Shown here in pieces: positions 43,355 through 53,290 of a DNA stretch of 64,000 bases. Origin of the DNA: Chania multitudinisentens RB-25 (GTDB lineage Bacteria; Pseudomonadota; Gammaproteobacteria; Enterobacterales; Enterobacteriaceae); NCBI RefSeq assembly GCF_000520015.2, contig NZ_CP007044.2, positions 4,464,001 to 4,528,000 of the forward strand, written 5' to 3'. The notes under the pieces are model-generated. The model ran no database searches. It saw only the letters and a program-made list of their open reading frames with translations, and was not told the DNA's origin. Each line of letters begins with the position of its first letter. Position 1 is the stretch's first letter. The position numbers and the translations under genes are program-made.

Positions 43355-43834
43355 TCACTGCCCGTTTCTGTAGCTAAAGACCAACGTACGGTCTTGAGAT
43401 GAATGCTTCCTGCGCAAAGAAACATGTGGCGCGCCCCCTTGAGCCAGGAGCCATGTTTCATATATCCCTTCCAATACTGTCGCAAACGAAAGAGTCCACA
43501 GCGGCGCGTTATCAGGTTCAGGCGTTTGCGGATAAGCGTAATGAGTCAGCAATATTTCCTTCTCGGAAGCCTCAACCCGCACCCACCCCCAATCAAAATG
43601 GCTCAAGGTCGCATTGATGCCATCCTCAAGTTCACCAATCGTTTGCGCTTCTGGCAATGGTGTTTTTTGTGCCAGATGGCTCCCCATCAGGCGCAGAAAA
43701 TCCCGGCCATCCGCATCATCGGCAGAGGCCATAATACCGGCAAAAACCACTTCAACCAGGCTGTGCCAGCCTGGTTTAAACTGCTGGTGACGATAGTAAT
43801 CAAGTTCATAAGACGCATTATTAATATCTTGCAT
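43355..43834 (-). CDS. bcsD: Cellulose synthase subunit D (BcsD)
   Basis: A 159-aa soluble protein of the BcsD/AxCeSD family, which forms an octameric periplasmic or cytoplasmic scaffold that helps glucan chains assemble into crystalline ribbons in type I cellulose producers. Recognisable features are YYRHQQFKPGWHSLVEVVFAGIMASADDADGRDFLRLMG at the start, and GWVRVEASEKEILLTHYAYPQ. Its presence marks the operon as type I-like rather than the E. coli type II. It starts 2 nt after bcsC. Confidence 0.92.
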   Translation of the reverse strand: MQDINNASYELDYYRHQQFKPGWHSLVEVVFAGIMASADDADGRDFLRLMGSHLAQKTPLPEAQTIGELEDGINATLSHFDWGWVRVEASEKEILLTHYAYPQTPEPDNAPLWTLSFATVLEGIYETWLLAQGGAPHVSLRRKHSSQDRTLVFSYRNGQ

Positions 43835-43836
43835 GG

Positions 43837-46800
43837 CTATTTCCCATCTAACAGATATTTAAAATAGAGCAAAGCAGAACTTTCGGAATAACTGCCGAAA
43901 GTGTCATAACCCAACTGCCCGCCAACCAACATATTTGGCGCAATTTTATAATTGCCATTCGCTTTCAGGCTATAACCGATACCGCTTTTATCTTCTGCGG
44001 CATACATGGCTTCTTTACCATAACCCTGATTGACCAGCCCTTCTAATTGTGACTGGAGATTAGGATCATTGGGGAAATAGGCACTTTCCTGATTGTGATA
44101 AGATTGATAACCCACATTACCACCCAGCGTATAAGTGAAATTATCGTATTTCTTAGTAAACTCAACGGGCAGTGAAATGCTGATATAATCTTGTGGGCTG
44201 AAGTATCCCCCTTGCCCATAGCTGAAATAACTCAGGTTTTTATCAAAGTCCATATAGCTGACATTGACGCCGAGTTTCACTTCATTCTCATCATCTTTAT
44301 AAGGGCGGATATAAGCCCCTACCAGCGCATTGATGCTTTTGTTTCTGGCTACGTTGTCGCCCACATAGCTGTAATATCCTGCTCCACCGTAGGCTCCCAC
44401 CGCGCCGTCATCAAAGCCCAGGTTCAGGCTACCCCCATTCTTGGTTACAGCCCCCCATTTCTTACCGGTGATCACATCCTCGGTGCCAACATAAGAAAGC
44501 AGGCTATCGGTAACGGCCCGCCGTTCAAGCCGCATGTCCAATGTGGTGTGCTCATTGACCTTAGGTGCCCATTTCAAGCCCCCCACCACCGAGCTAATTC
44601 CTGAACCCAACGGGGTGCTGCCAACGTCCAGCTTATAGCTGTCACCGCTCAATGCCAGAGCCAGTTCAACACCGTTTTCCTGCTGTTGCCCAGGTGAGTC
44701 AGCATAGAAATCATTGGGGTTAAACGTTTGTGGCTGTGTTATCAGACCATCAAGCCGTTGTTTCTCGTCATAAGCTTCCGCCTGCGCCAGCGTTGCCGCA
44801 TCACAGTCGGCAGACGTAGGATCCAGTGAACACAGATGATCCCGTGTTGCATGAATCTCCTGGTAGCGCAGATCGGCATCCCGCGCAGCGGCGATCGAAT
44901 TCTGCGATGCCACAACGGACGCCTGCGTCGCGGCCTCTACGGCTCTGGCTTGTTGCAAAGCCCCGGTACCAAAACGGCTGTTGGCACTGCTGGACGGTGT
45001 ACCTGATTTCAACATCACCGGCGTCATTTCAAAGGTGACCCGGCCATCATCCACCGGCATACCCGACACACTGATCGGGCTTCTGATTTCTGTGATGTTA
45101 CTCAGCCCACTCTCACCGCTGCTGTTGTTACGCAACGAAATATTTCCCTGTACCCAAGTCGCCGTTTTGTTTTGCACCTCATCCATCAACTTCTCGACTT
45201 GCTGCAATGTCGGATTTTTGGCCAAGGTTCCAGGCAAACGTGGTGCACCATTCGCGTAGCTGCCAGCCAAACCAGGAGCCGCTACCTGCCAAGGCAACAC
45301 CTGCCCATAGGCCGAAGGTGAAGCACTGCCGCCATCAGAGAGTGTGGAGGTTTGCGTGGCAAAAGGGTTGTCCGCCAGCCTTAACCCCCCAATCAACGCC
45401 TGCCCATTGCCAGAAGCAACATTCACACCGTTCAGGCGGCTTTTTGCTTCACGCAGCAGCGACAAGGCGTGTGGATAATTACCGTCAGCCTCAGCAACGC
45501 GGGCCGCCAGCAGCAACTGATCTGGCGTTTTCACCACGGGCAAACCGCCGAGCAATTGTTTGGCTCTGCCGACCTCACCTTCGGCCAGCGCAATCCCTAT
45601 TGCACCTTCGCGCGCCCCCTGATTCAGGCTATCGCGGTTCAGCAGATAGTTGAATACCTGCCCGGCCTCCTGGTTCATGTTGCCGGACTGATAAAGGCGC
45701 CCCATCGCCAGCATGATATCTGCGTTTTGCGGGTCGTCCTGTAGAGCGGCGATCAATTTGTCATAAGCCGCACCATACTGCCCCCGCAGGCGCAGCGTAT
45801 CGGCTTCATTGATCACCCCCCCATTGCGCAACTGGCTAATCTCTCTAGCAGAACTCTTCGCCAGCAACGCAGGATTATTTAGCCATGCATCGGCTTCCTG
45901 GCTTAACCCGGCCTGATTCAGCACGGCGATTTGGGCAGAATAATCCCCGGCATTCCCCTTAACGCCCTGGCGCATATTCTCGCGCACCAATTGTACTGCC
46001 GTAGCGGTATCGCCCACCGCCATCAAATCTTTCGCCAACTCACCCAACGCAGCCGGTTCGGTAGGCGGTTTCTGCGCCATCTGCCGCAGGATCGCCGCAG
46101 CACTGGCGGTATTGCCCTGCCGGAGATAATTTTCAGCGCTGACTCGCTGCTGATTAACCGAGGCCGTTGCTGCCAGTTCCCGCATATCTCTGCTCTTTCT
46201 TGAGGCCGGGATACGCGCCATCAGCGTAGAAACATTCAGCCAGTCATTGCGTTCAGAAGCAAACAGAGCGGCAGCGTAAACGCTGTCTGCCGGAGCACCC
46301 ACCTGCATCAAAGGCGAAATCAGCGTCTGCGCCTGCAGCTCCTGCCCTTGTTTACTCAGGATGCGTGCCATATCCAAACGTACCCAGGCATTCGAGGGTT
46401 GTTTTTCCAAAGCCTGTTGCAGGATCATCATCGCCCGCTGAGGATTATTCTGCTGCACCGCTAATGCCGCCTCTTTACGCAAAGGATCAACGTTAACCCC
46501 AGCGGCCGTTTGGTTAATTTTCGGCCGCAGATTGGCCGGGAGGCTTTGTAGCACTAACTCCGCTTCCTGCCCTTTACGTTGTTGCAATAACAGGTAATAG
46601 AGCCCCAATTTCGCATCATTATTCTGTGGATTCTGGGCCAGCAACCCGCGGTAAACCTGCTCCGCCGCCGTGAAATCACCTTGCCGGCGTAAAACATCCG
46701 CCCGGAACAGCATTACCGCACTGCCCTTATCCCCCGTGGCGTTAGTCAGCGGCGCGGTAAGCGCCAGCGCTTCATCAAGCTTGCCTGCACTGACCGCTTG

Positions 46801-47868
46801 TTTACCTTTTGCCAATGCCCCATAGAGATTGGCGTCCTGGGCCAAAGCGCTCCATTGCGCACTTTGCGGGCCGCCTTGTTTTGCGGCCTGATTGAGGTAG
46901 TCTTCCGCCTGGCTGAAATCGCCGCTGCGCATGGCAGTAAAGCCCATTCCCGCCAGCGCTTCCTTATCATTAGGGTTGCTGGCCAGGATACTTTCGAACT
47001 GGCTCTTGGCGCTCGTCAAATCCCCTTTATTCAATTCAGTGAAACCCGCGCTTTTCGCTGCCCCAGCGATATTTTGCTGGTAATAGGCCGCCACGGCTTT
47101 ATCTGCCGGGTGCCTTTGCTGATAGGCATCGTACAGCGGTTTGTCGGTTGGCTGTGGAGCCAACCAGAGCAACGCCTGCTTCAAGCCTTGATCGGCATCA
47201 TTATTGGTAGGGGCCAACGAGGCCAGCAGGTTAATCCCCTCCCGGCGCGTTGACTCCTGATAGGTCATCACCTTTCCCAATACCACGCGGGTTTGGGTAT
47301 CGTTCGGCTGCAAAGCAAGGCGTTGTTTCAGGCCATCAATAGCTTCCTGCCGCCCCGTTGGTGTTCCGGCCAGCGTGAGATAATACTCATTGGCCAAGTT
47401 GTCGATGGGGGTTTTACCATTAAAGATTGCCTGATAGCTGGCAATCGCCTGAGGGAAATTCCCCTTCGCCGCATACTGCCGGGCCTGGGCCAACAGATTC
47501 TTGGCCGCTGGCGACTGAGCCTTATTATTACTGTCCAACGCCTGCAAACGCGGATCTTGAGGAGCCACCTCACTCAGCTTCTTCCGCCACTGTTCAGCCT
47601 TGGCTTTATCCCCACTCTGCATGGCATAGAGAGACAGCAGATACATCGCCTCAGTATTGTTTTCATCCATCAGCAGAACTTTCTGCAACGCCCCCTGAGC
47701 CAGATCGTCATGAGATTTATCATGCCAATATGCCGCCTGTTCAAAGAGTGCTTTCAACGCCGGGTTACTGTCATCGGCAATCGCCGATAACGAAAACACC
47801 GCCAAACCGGCCAAAGAAACCCCGTACAGCTGCTTTTTCAGTAAGATGTTCAATTGGCTATATTCCAT
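43837..47868 (-). CDS. bcsC: Cellulose export protein BcsC (TPR scaffold and outer-membrane barrel)
   Basis: A 1343-aa protein. A signal sequence (about residues 1-32, ending FSLSAIA) is followed by a very long run of tetratricopeptide repeats (from NPALKALFEQAAYW through about residue 800), a linker, and a C-terminal beta-barrel (ELALALSGDSYKLDVG ... SSALLYFKYLLDGK). The TPR part lies in the periplasm and guides the glucan to the barrel pore. ATG 47868 has CAGGAG 7 nt upstream; the in-frame ATG at 47901 is nearer to bcsB but has no ribosome site. BcsC is essential for cellulose export in known systems. Confidence 0.95.
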   Translation of the reverse strand: MEYSQLNILLKKQLYGVSLAGLAVFSLSAIADDSNPALKALFEQAAYWHDKSHDDLAQGALQKVLLMDENNTEAMYLLSLYAMQSGDKAKAEQWRKKLSEVAPQDPRLQALDSNNKAQSPAAKNLLAQARQYAAKGNFPQAIASYQAIFNGKTPIDNLANEYYLTLAGTPTGRQEAIDGLKQRLALQPNDTQTRVVLGKVMTYQESTRREGINLLASLAPTNNDADQGLKQALLWLAPQPTDKPLYDAYQQRHPADKAVAAYYQQNIAGAAKSAGFTELNKGDLTSAKSQFESILASNPNDKEALAGMGFTAMRSGDFSQAEDYLNQAAKQGGPQSAQWSALAQDANLYGALAKGKQAVSAGKLDEALALTAPLTNATGDKGSAVMLFRADVLRRQGDFTAAEQVYRGLLAQNPQNNDAKLGLYYLLLQQRKGQEAELVLQSLPANLRPKINQTAAGVNVDPLRKEAALAVQQNNPQRAMMILQQALEKQPSNAWVRLDMARILSKQGQELQAQTLISPLMQVGAPADSVYAAALFASERNDWLNVSTLMARIPASRKSRDMRELAATASVNQQRVSAENYLRQGNTASAAAILRQMAQKPPTEPAALGELAKDLMAVGDTATAVQLVRENMRQGVKGNAGDYSAQIAVLNQAGLSQEADAWLNNPALLAKSSAREISQLRNGGVINEADTLRLRGQYGAAYDKLIAALQDDPQNADIMLAMGRLYQSGNMNQEAGQVFNYLLNRDSLNQGAREGAIGIALAEGEVGRAKQLLGGLPVVKTPDQLLLAARVAEADGNYPHALSLLREAKSRLNGVNVASGNGQALIGGLRLADNPFATQTSTLSDGGSASPSAYGQVLPWQVAAPGLAGSYANGAPRLPGTLAKNPTLQQVEKLMDEVQNKTATWVQGNISLRNNSSGESGLSNITEIRSPISVSGMPVDDGRVTFEMTPVMLKSGTPSSSANSRFGTGALQQARAVEAATQASVVASQNSIAAARDADLRYQEIHATRDHLCSLDPTSADCDAATLAQAEAYDEKQRLDGLITQPQTFNPNDFYADSPGQQQENGVELALALSGDSYKLDVGSTPLGSGISSVVGGLKWAPKVNEHTTLDMRLERRAVTDSLLSYVGTEDVITGKKWGAVTKNGGSLNLGFDDGAVGAYGGAGYYSYVGDNVARNKSINALVGAYIRPYKDDENEVKLGVNVSYMDFDKNLSYFSYGQGGYFSPQDYISISLPVEFTKKYDNFTYTLGGNVGYQSYHNQESAYFPNDPNLQSQLEGLVNQGYGKEAMYAAEDKSGIGYSLKANGNYKIAPNMLVGGQLGYDTFGSYSESSALLYFKYLLDGK

Positions 47869-47904
47869 GGACAGCTCCTGTATAACACCGGGTCGAGACA
47901 TGTT

Positions 47905-50337
47905 TTAATTTTCATCTTCTACATCTCTCCCTAAACGTTTAGCTGCGTGCTTTCTTAGCAGAATATAGAGACTCAGCCCGAGCACGATGGAAATCCCTAA
48001 ACCGGTCAGAGACAAAAGCACCACATGTTTACTGGCATACCAGATAAAGATCAGATACCAAGGCAGCTCCCCGCTGGGGAACTGCGCACCCACCTGAAAA
48101 CTGTGTACGCCATTTTGATCGGTAATCACCGCCAGATCGCCACGTACTCCGGCGTTAATCTTCGGTGATTTCAAGTCGGTATAAATCTTACTCAAACCAT
48201 CGTCAGAAGAAGCACTGGCTACCACCACCACTCGCTGTGGATCCCAGCCGGAACGGAAGCTGAGAAAACCCCGCCAGTCAGAAAGTGAAGACAGATAGCG
48301 GTCCGCATCAATGCCTTGCGTTTGCCAGTTACCTTTCAAATAGGATTGCAGCCTTTCCAGCATTGGCTGAGGTTTCATCGTGAGCAACCCACTGGTATCC
48401 AACGTAAACGGAGCATGCTGCAACAGGCGCTGATAAAAACTCTCCTGCTCTAATGAAGCCACCACCAGAACATCCCGCGCTTTAAATTTAGGCTCATCCA
48501 GTTCATTGCCCTGTAATCCAAACCGAACATCGGTATTGCTAATTGAGCTGCCTGTTGCTGCTCCCGCTCTGGCGGCCAGATTAAGCAGAGTCCGTATCTC
48601 ATTTACCGTTGGTTTTTCGGCTAACAGTAATACCGTTTGAGAGAAATCAGCCAATCTGGTGAATGGGAAGGCCGCCCCCACATAATAGGAAAGGTTTGGC
48701 AGTTCGGTGAAATGATAGGTTTTACTCAGATCAATGTAAGAATCTGGCCCGATACGGCTTTTGATACTGTCGCTGTCTGCCGGATTACACGAGGCGTTGT
48801 TTTTAGGCACAATGGAGAAATAGAGCTCCAGCATGTTGTCGCCGTAGATCAGATAAGGCGGCAGAGGCAGGCTGTAGCTTTCCTGCCGTGTATCTCCGCC
48901 CAGTTTGCGCCACAGAAACTCCAGTAATCCCCCTTTGTTAACCGGCAGGTTACGTAAAAAAGTCCCGTTCAGCGTCGCACTCAGCTGCGATCTGTTTTCA
49001 TCAATCCAACTGTCGGTCGGAAAACGGTAATTGATTTGCAGCGGAACGTTTCTTCCATCCCAGATAAACAGGTCCGGTGCGGCCCGGAAAGCAATGCGCA
49101 CGGCATCATGAAAGACACCGCTCACCGTCAGTTCATCGACATTCGCCACTAACTCGCTGAATTTGACCGGGCGGGTCGTATTGATCCAGCGCGGGGCATC
49201 ATAAGGAAGGCGCTGTGGTATCGACACGGTTTTCACCGCCAGCAACGGCGTTTTTTCCGGCAACGGCTGGCTGATCAAACGATAGGCAGCCTGGCGCATT
49301 TCGTTACGGTTGCTCCCCATCACCAGCAACAGCTTATAAACCGGATTTAACGGATTATCGATCACCTGAAGCGTTGGGCCACTCGCCTGTGGCAAGGTCA
49401 GTGAACCAATCTGTTCCCCTGGCTGGGCAAAAATAATCCCGTTTTGTTCTGGGATCTCATCCTGTAATACCTGGAAATCAAGATTATTGTGGCGTGCCAG
49501 TATCCCCAAATGCGAGCTGACCATCGCGGCTGCCCCAACATCCTCTGGCCTTTTAGCCTGGCTGAACACAATGTTCACCACAGAAGGCTGCATTGACTGC
49601 GGATCGAAGAATGGGCGCGGGAAATGGCCGACACTCTGGCCGATATTCAATATCTGGCTCTCCAGCTCCAACCTACTGGTTGGCAACACTTTGACCCAGT
49701 ATTTATCGGCAACCCCTCTTTCACATTGCATGACTTCGTCATTGCTGTTCTGGATGCTGAAACTCAGATTGTTACGCGCCACGATCATGGCAGCCGGAAT
49801 GGATAACTTATACGTGACTTTAGCTTGGTGAACCTTATTCAGCACATGCTGGCTCAGGGGTTGCCCATTCAGCATCAGATGCAATTCCGTATTGCCCTCC
49901 ATCAATGCGGGCGATACCTCAATATCCAAAAACAGATTGGCATCCGTCACCACCGAGTCAACCGGCAAGGTAAAAGTGAACCCTGATTGACGCTGCCAGT
50001 TACTGAGAGTCAACCCTGCTGGCAACCCCATTTCGGCAACGTTGAGCGTGGATTCAACCAGATGATTTAAACTGGCCTGAGGGTCTGGCGTGGCGGGCAC
50101 TGTACTCCCTGCTTGAGTGCTATCCGTTACCTGATCCACACTGCCCTGCGGCGAAATCGGCAAATCCACGGGCCGCGGTAAAGATAACACCCCTTGAGGA
50201 TCACTGCCGGATGGAACAGAAGTGGGCGGTTCCACCGCTCTTGATACATCAGACAGACAAAACAACAAACCCAAGCCACTCACCAAGACGAATGCCATGG
50301 TTCTGGCTGCTCGCAGCGTTCCTCCCACTACACTCAT
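47905..50337 (-). CDS. bcsB: Cellulose synthase regulatory subunit BcsB
   Basis: An 810-aa periplasmic protein held in the inner membrane by a C-terminal helix (ASKHVVLLSLTGLGISIVLGLSLYIL). After a signal sequence (AFVLVSGLGLLFCLSDVSRA) there is a proline-rich stretch of about 70 residues, then alternating carbohydrate-binding and flavodoxin-like domains. BcsB partners BcsA and accepts the nascent chain. Its ATG overlaps the bcsA stop (ATGA). The proline/serine-rich N-terminal spacer is somewhat long. Confidence 0.95.
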   Translation of the reverse strand: MSVVGGTLRAARTMAFVLVSGLGLLFCLSDVSRAVEPPTSVPSGSDPQGVLSLPRPVDLPISPQGSVDQVTDSTQAGSTVPATPDPQASLNHLVESTLNVAEMGLPAGLTLSNWQRQSGFTFTLPVDSVVTDANLFLDIEVSPALMEGNTELHLMLNGQPLSQHVLNKVHQAKVTYKLSIPAAMIVARNNLSFSIQNSNDEVMQCERGVADKYWVKVLPTSRLELESQILNIGQSVGHFPRPFFDPQSMQPSVVNIVFSQAKRPEDVGAAAMVSSHLGILARHNNLDFQVLQDEIPEQNGIIFAQPGEQIGSLTLPQASGPTLQVIDNPLNPVYKLLLVMGSNRNEMRQAAYRLISQPLPEKTPLLAVKTVSIPQRLPYDAPRWINTTRPVKFSELVANVDELTVSGVFHDAVRIAFRAAPDLFIWDGRNVPLQINYRFPTDSWIDENRSQLSATLNGTFLRNLPVNKGGLLEFLWRKLGGDTRQESYSLPLPPYLIYGDNMLELYFSIVPKNNASCNPADSDSIKSRIGPDSYIDLSKTYHFTELPNLSYYVGAAFPFTRLADFSQTVLLLAEKPTVNEIRTLLNLAARAGAATGSSISNTDVRFGLQGNELDEPKFKARDVLVVASLEQESFYQRLLQHAPFTLDTSGLLTMKPQPMLERLQSYLKGNWQTQGIDADRYLSSLSDWRGFLSFRSGWDPQRVVVVASASSDDGLSKIYTDLKSPKINAGVRGDLAVITDQNGVHSFQVGAQFPSGELPWYLIFIWYASKHVVLLSLTGLGISIVLGLSLYILLRKHAAKRLGRDVEDEN

Positions 50338-52466
50338 ATTGTCTGTTCCTTGTCCTCAAACTGCGGTAAGTCTGGATTTTTTTTACGCAGTTTTTTCTCC
50401 CGTTTCTTTTCCCGGTAATCTTTCCAAGAAAAATAGAACAGTTCGAAAATACAACGGATAATCCCCAGCAACGAACGCAATGGCCGATCCGGTGGGCAAG
50501 GCTTATCATTGATCCAGGCATCAGCCCGCGCCAGCACCACTCTCACCAGTTCCCGTCTTTTTTCGATTGGCAATTCTTTAAACATCAGGCGAGTCACCGA
50601 TTTATCAACATCAATCAGTTCTACAGGGAAACACACCACGCCCGACTTCAAGGATAATTCCACTTCTTCAATAGGGTCATCCATGAAACGTTCATCAGGG
50701 GTTTTCAACTTGACCCCACCCATTGAGAGATCCAGCGTTTCAGTACGCATCGCTGCACCGCTGGCAAAATAGAGGATGGCCGGGATTGAGGCCTCAACAC
50801 GGATGGTTTTCCGGACTTGGCGGGTTTCCCTGGCTACCGCAATAGAACCCAGCAATATAATCATACTGAAACTGGCCCAGGCGATATTCAGCACGATAAC
50901 CTGGGGGTTGGCGCCATAATGGTCGGTCATTAACAGGCGAATAACCCCCCAGGCCGTTCCCAGTAGCAATAACGACACGGCAATGATATGCGGCCGCACA
51001 ATGTGGAAGTCAAAATAGTTGGTGTCCAGCAATGCGCCTTTATCCGTCACGTTAAATTTGCCATGCTTTGGTGAAATCATCGCCAACAGGGTAGGAATCA
51101 CCAGATGGAAACACATAACGGTTTCATATATTTCCCCCCAGAAAGAATAACGGTATCTTCCCATTGATCTGGAGTTAATATAGATAGACATCACCAGATG
51201 GGGCAATACATAGGCAAAAATCAGCCCTGCCGACGAGGCGATAATATTCAGGTTGAACAGTAAGTAAAATAACGGCGCAATACAGAAAATAACCCTGGGC
51301 AACCCGTATTGAAAATGCAGCATGGCATTCAGGTAACACAAACGCTGCTGCCAGTTCAGCCCCCGCCCGAACAACGGGTTATCCACGCGGAAGATCTGCG
51401 TCATACCACGGGCCCAGCGAGTACGCTGTATCACATGCAGCCCTAAGCGCTCGGTCGCCAAACCGGCGGCCAGCGGCAGTGCCAGGAAAGCCGATCCCCA
51501 GCCCAAACGCTGCATCTTCAACGCGGTGTGCGCATCTTCGGTAACGGTTTCAACAGCAAATCCGCCCACCTCTTCCAGCGCCGTGCGGCGGATAACCGCA
51601 CAGGAACCGCAGAAAAACGTGGCATTCCAGTTGTCGTTACCTTGCTGTACCGGCCCGTAGAACAATGCCCCTTCATTAGGAACTTTGCTCGCTTCCGAGA
51701 GGTTGCGTTCAAAAGGATCGGGAGAATAGAAATAGTGTGGGGTTTGAATCAATGCCAGACGATCGTCAACCAGGAAACTGCCGACCGTTGCCTGCAAGAA
51801 AGCCCGGGTGGCTACGTGGTCACAATCAAACACCGTGATCAATTCACCCTGCGTCACTTTCAGTGCATTATTCAGGTTCCCTGCTTTGGCGTGCTTATTA
51901 TCCGTTCTGGTGATATATCCCACCCCTGCATCAGCGCAAAATACGGCAAACTCATTACGTTTACCGTCATCAAGAACATAAATTTTCATCTTGTCTTTGG
52001 GGTAATCAATACACTGCGCCGCCAGCACGGTGTCACGCACTACATCCATACTCTCGTTATAAGTGGGGATATAAACATCCACCGTTGGCCAGAGCGAAAT
52101 ATCATCCGGCAAGGGTTCAATGGTTCTTTTTAATGGCCAGGTTGTTTGTATATAGCCAAATATTAGAATGACCAAGGCATACAGCTCGGTCATAAACAAA
52201 GCAATCCCCAGCACCGCTTCCAGCGTGGTATTGAAATGCAGGGTTTCCGTGGCACGCCAATAAATGTAGCGCAATGACATCAACGTCGACATGACGATCA
52301 TGATCAGAGTCACTTTCTTGCTTTTGCTCACCCCAAGAATAAATACTATGCCAATACAAATAAAACCAAAAATGTATTGGTTATCACTGCTCATTGGCGC
52401 AATGATGATCAAAACGATCAAAGGTAAGGCTAACAGCAATAAGAAAGAAAAAAGTATTTTATTCAT
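50334..52466 (-). CDS. bcsA: Cellulose synthase catalytic subunit BcsA
   Basis: A 710-aa inner-membrane family 2 glycosyltransferase that polymerises UDP-glucose into cellulose. Catalytic motifs are complete: DDG (166-168), DCD (214-216), TED (309-311, general base) and QRTRW (347-351). The C-terminal PilZ domain has R552-KTI-R556 and D579-LSMG-G584, the cyclic di-GMP-binding residues, so the enzyme should be activated by c-di-GMP. The sequence is shorter at the N-terminus than E. coli BcsA (872 aa), as in type I systems. No c-di-GMP synthase is in the window. Confidence 0.96.
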   Translation of the reverse strand: MNKILFSFLLLLALPLIVLIIIAPMSSDNQYIFGFICIGIVFILGVSKSKKVTLIMIVMSTLMSLRYIYWRATETLHFNTTLEAVLGIALFMTELYALVILIFGYIQTTWPLKRTIEPLPDDISLWPTVDVYIPTYNESMDVVRDTVLAAQCIDYPKDKMKIYVLDDGKRNEFAVFCADAGVGYITRTDNKHAKAGNLNNALKVTQGELITVFDCDHVATRAFLQATVGSFLVDDRLALIQTPHYFYSPDPFERNLSEASKVPNEGALFYGPVQQGNDNWNATFFCGSCAVIRRTALEEVGGFAVETVTEDAHTALKMQRLGWGSAFLALPLAAGLATERLGLHVIQRTRWARGMTQIFRVDNPLFGRGLNWQQRLCYLNAMLHFQYGLPRVIFCIAPLFYLLFNLNIIASSAGLIFAYVLPHLVMSIYINSRSMGRYRYSFWGEIYETVMCFHLVIPTLLAMISPKHGKFNVTDKGALLDTNYFDFHIVRPHIIAVSLLLLGTAWGVIRLLMTDHYGANPQVIVLNIAWASFSMIILLGSIAVARETRQVRKTIRVEASIPAILYFASGAAMRTETLDLSMGGVKLKTPDERFMDDPIEEVELSLKSGVVCFPVELIDVDKSVTRLMFKELPIEKRRELVRVVLARADAWINDKPCPPDRPLRSLLGIIRCIFELFYFSWKDYREKKREKKLRKKNPDLPQFEDKEQTI

Positions 52467-52486
52467 AGCTGACCAAAATGTCCTTA

Positions 52487-53290
52487 CTAAGAACCATAAA
52501 TAGACGTCGTGTGGTGATACGCACCATCTCCCACGCTCAGCCCTAAAATAACGGCTACTTTTTTACTAATATGTTCGATATCAAATGCGGCGGCCGAAAC
52601 AGGACTGATATCCATAATCGCCCGTTGTGAAGCATTGGCTTCAGGCACACATTCATCACGATGAATCGTACCCAACAATTTACCTTGCAGGCGCTGCTCA
52701 AAAAAATGTGTGACGTCCCGGCTCAAAGTGCGTCTCATATCACTTTGGTTGACCACGTAATATTCGCCCATTTTATGATTCAGCGGTTCATTCATAAACT
52801 TGTGCTGTTCGATTGGGGGCAACAGGCTAAGAGAGGCGGTGTCAGCCAATAAAACAACGATGCGCATATCCGCCACGCCCTGCATGGCTTTCAACGCGGC
52901 ATTACGGCCTGGAGGCATATCGGCAATTACCACCATGCCTGGAATTTTGAGCACTGCGCTAAGGCCACGCTGAATGAACATCGGTTCATTCATCAGGTTA
53001 TCTTCAAACAGGAGCCTTTCATCTTCTGTCACTTCACCGCAGGGTAAAACAAACAGATTAGGCCCGGCCTTAAGGATAAACTGGCTCCAATCAGATAATG
53101 TTCCTGATTGAGCAGCAAACCCGCGATTATCAGAAATAGGAATCCCAAAATGCAGGCGCAGCGCATTCTGCGTATCAAAATCCACCACTAAAACCTTACT
53201 GCCACTGCGGGCCAAAGCATAAGCCAAATTGGCAGTAACTGTGGTTTTTCCTACCCCTCCCTTGGGAGAACAAACACAGACTAACGGCAT
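52487..53290 (-). CDS. bcsQ: Cellulose biosynthesis protein BcsQ (MinD/ParA-like ATPase)
   Basis: A 267-aa SIMIBI-type ATPase with the deviant Walker A CSPKGGVGKTTVTANLA (K10 and K15) and DFDTQNALRLHFG after it. BcsQ localises the cellulose machinery to the cell pole in E. coli and is part of the Bcs complex together with BcsR. Its start overlaps the bcsO stop by 10 nt and its stop is 20 nt before bcsA. Confidence 0.93.
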   Translation of the reverse strand: MPLVCVCSPKGGVGKTTVTANLAYALARSGSKVLVVDFDTQNALRLHFGIPISDNRGFAAQSGTLSDWSQFILKAGPNLFVLPCGEVTEDERLLFEDNLMNEPMFIQRGLSAVLKIPGMVVIADMPPGRNAALKAMQGVADMRIVVLLADTASLSLLPPIEQHKFMNEPLNHKMGEYYVVNQSDMRRTLSRDVTHFFEQRLQGKLLGTIHRDECVPEANASQRAIMDISPVSAAAFDIEHISKKVAVILGLSVGDGAYHHTTSIYGS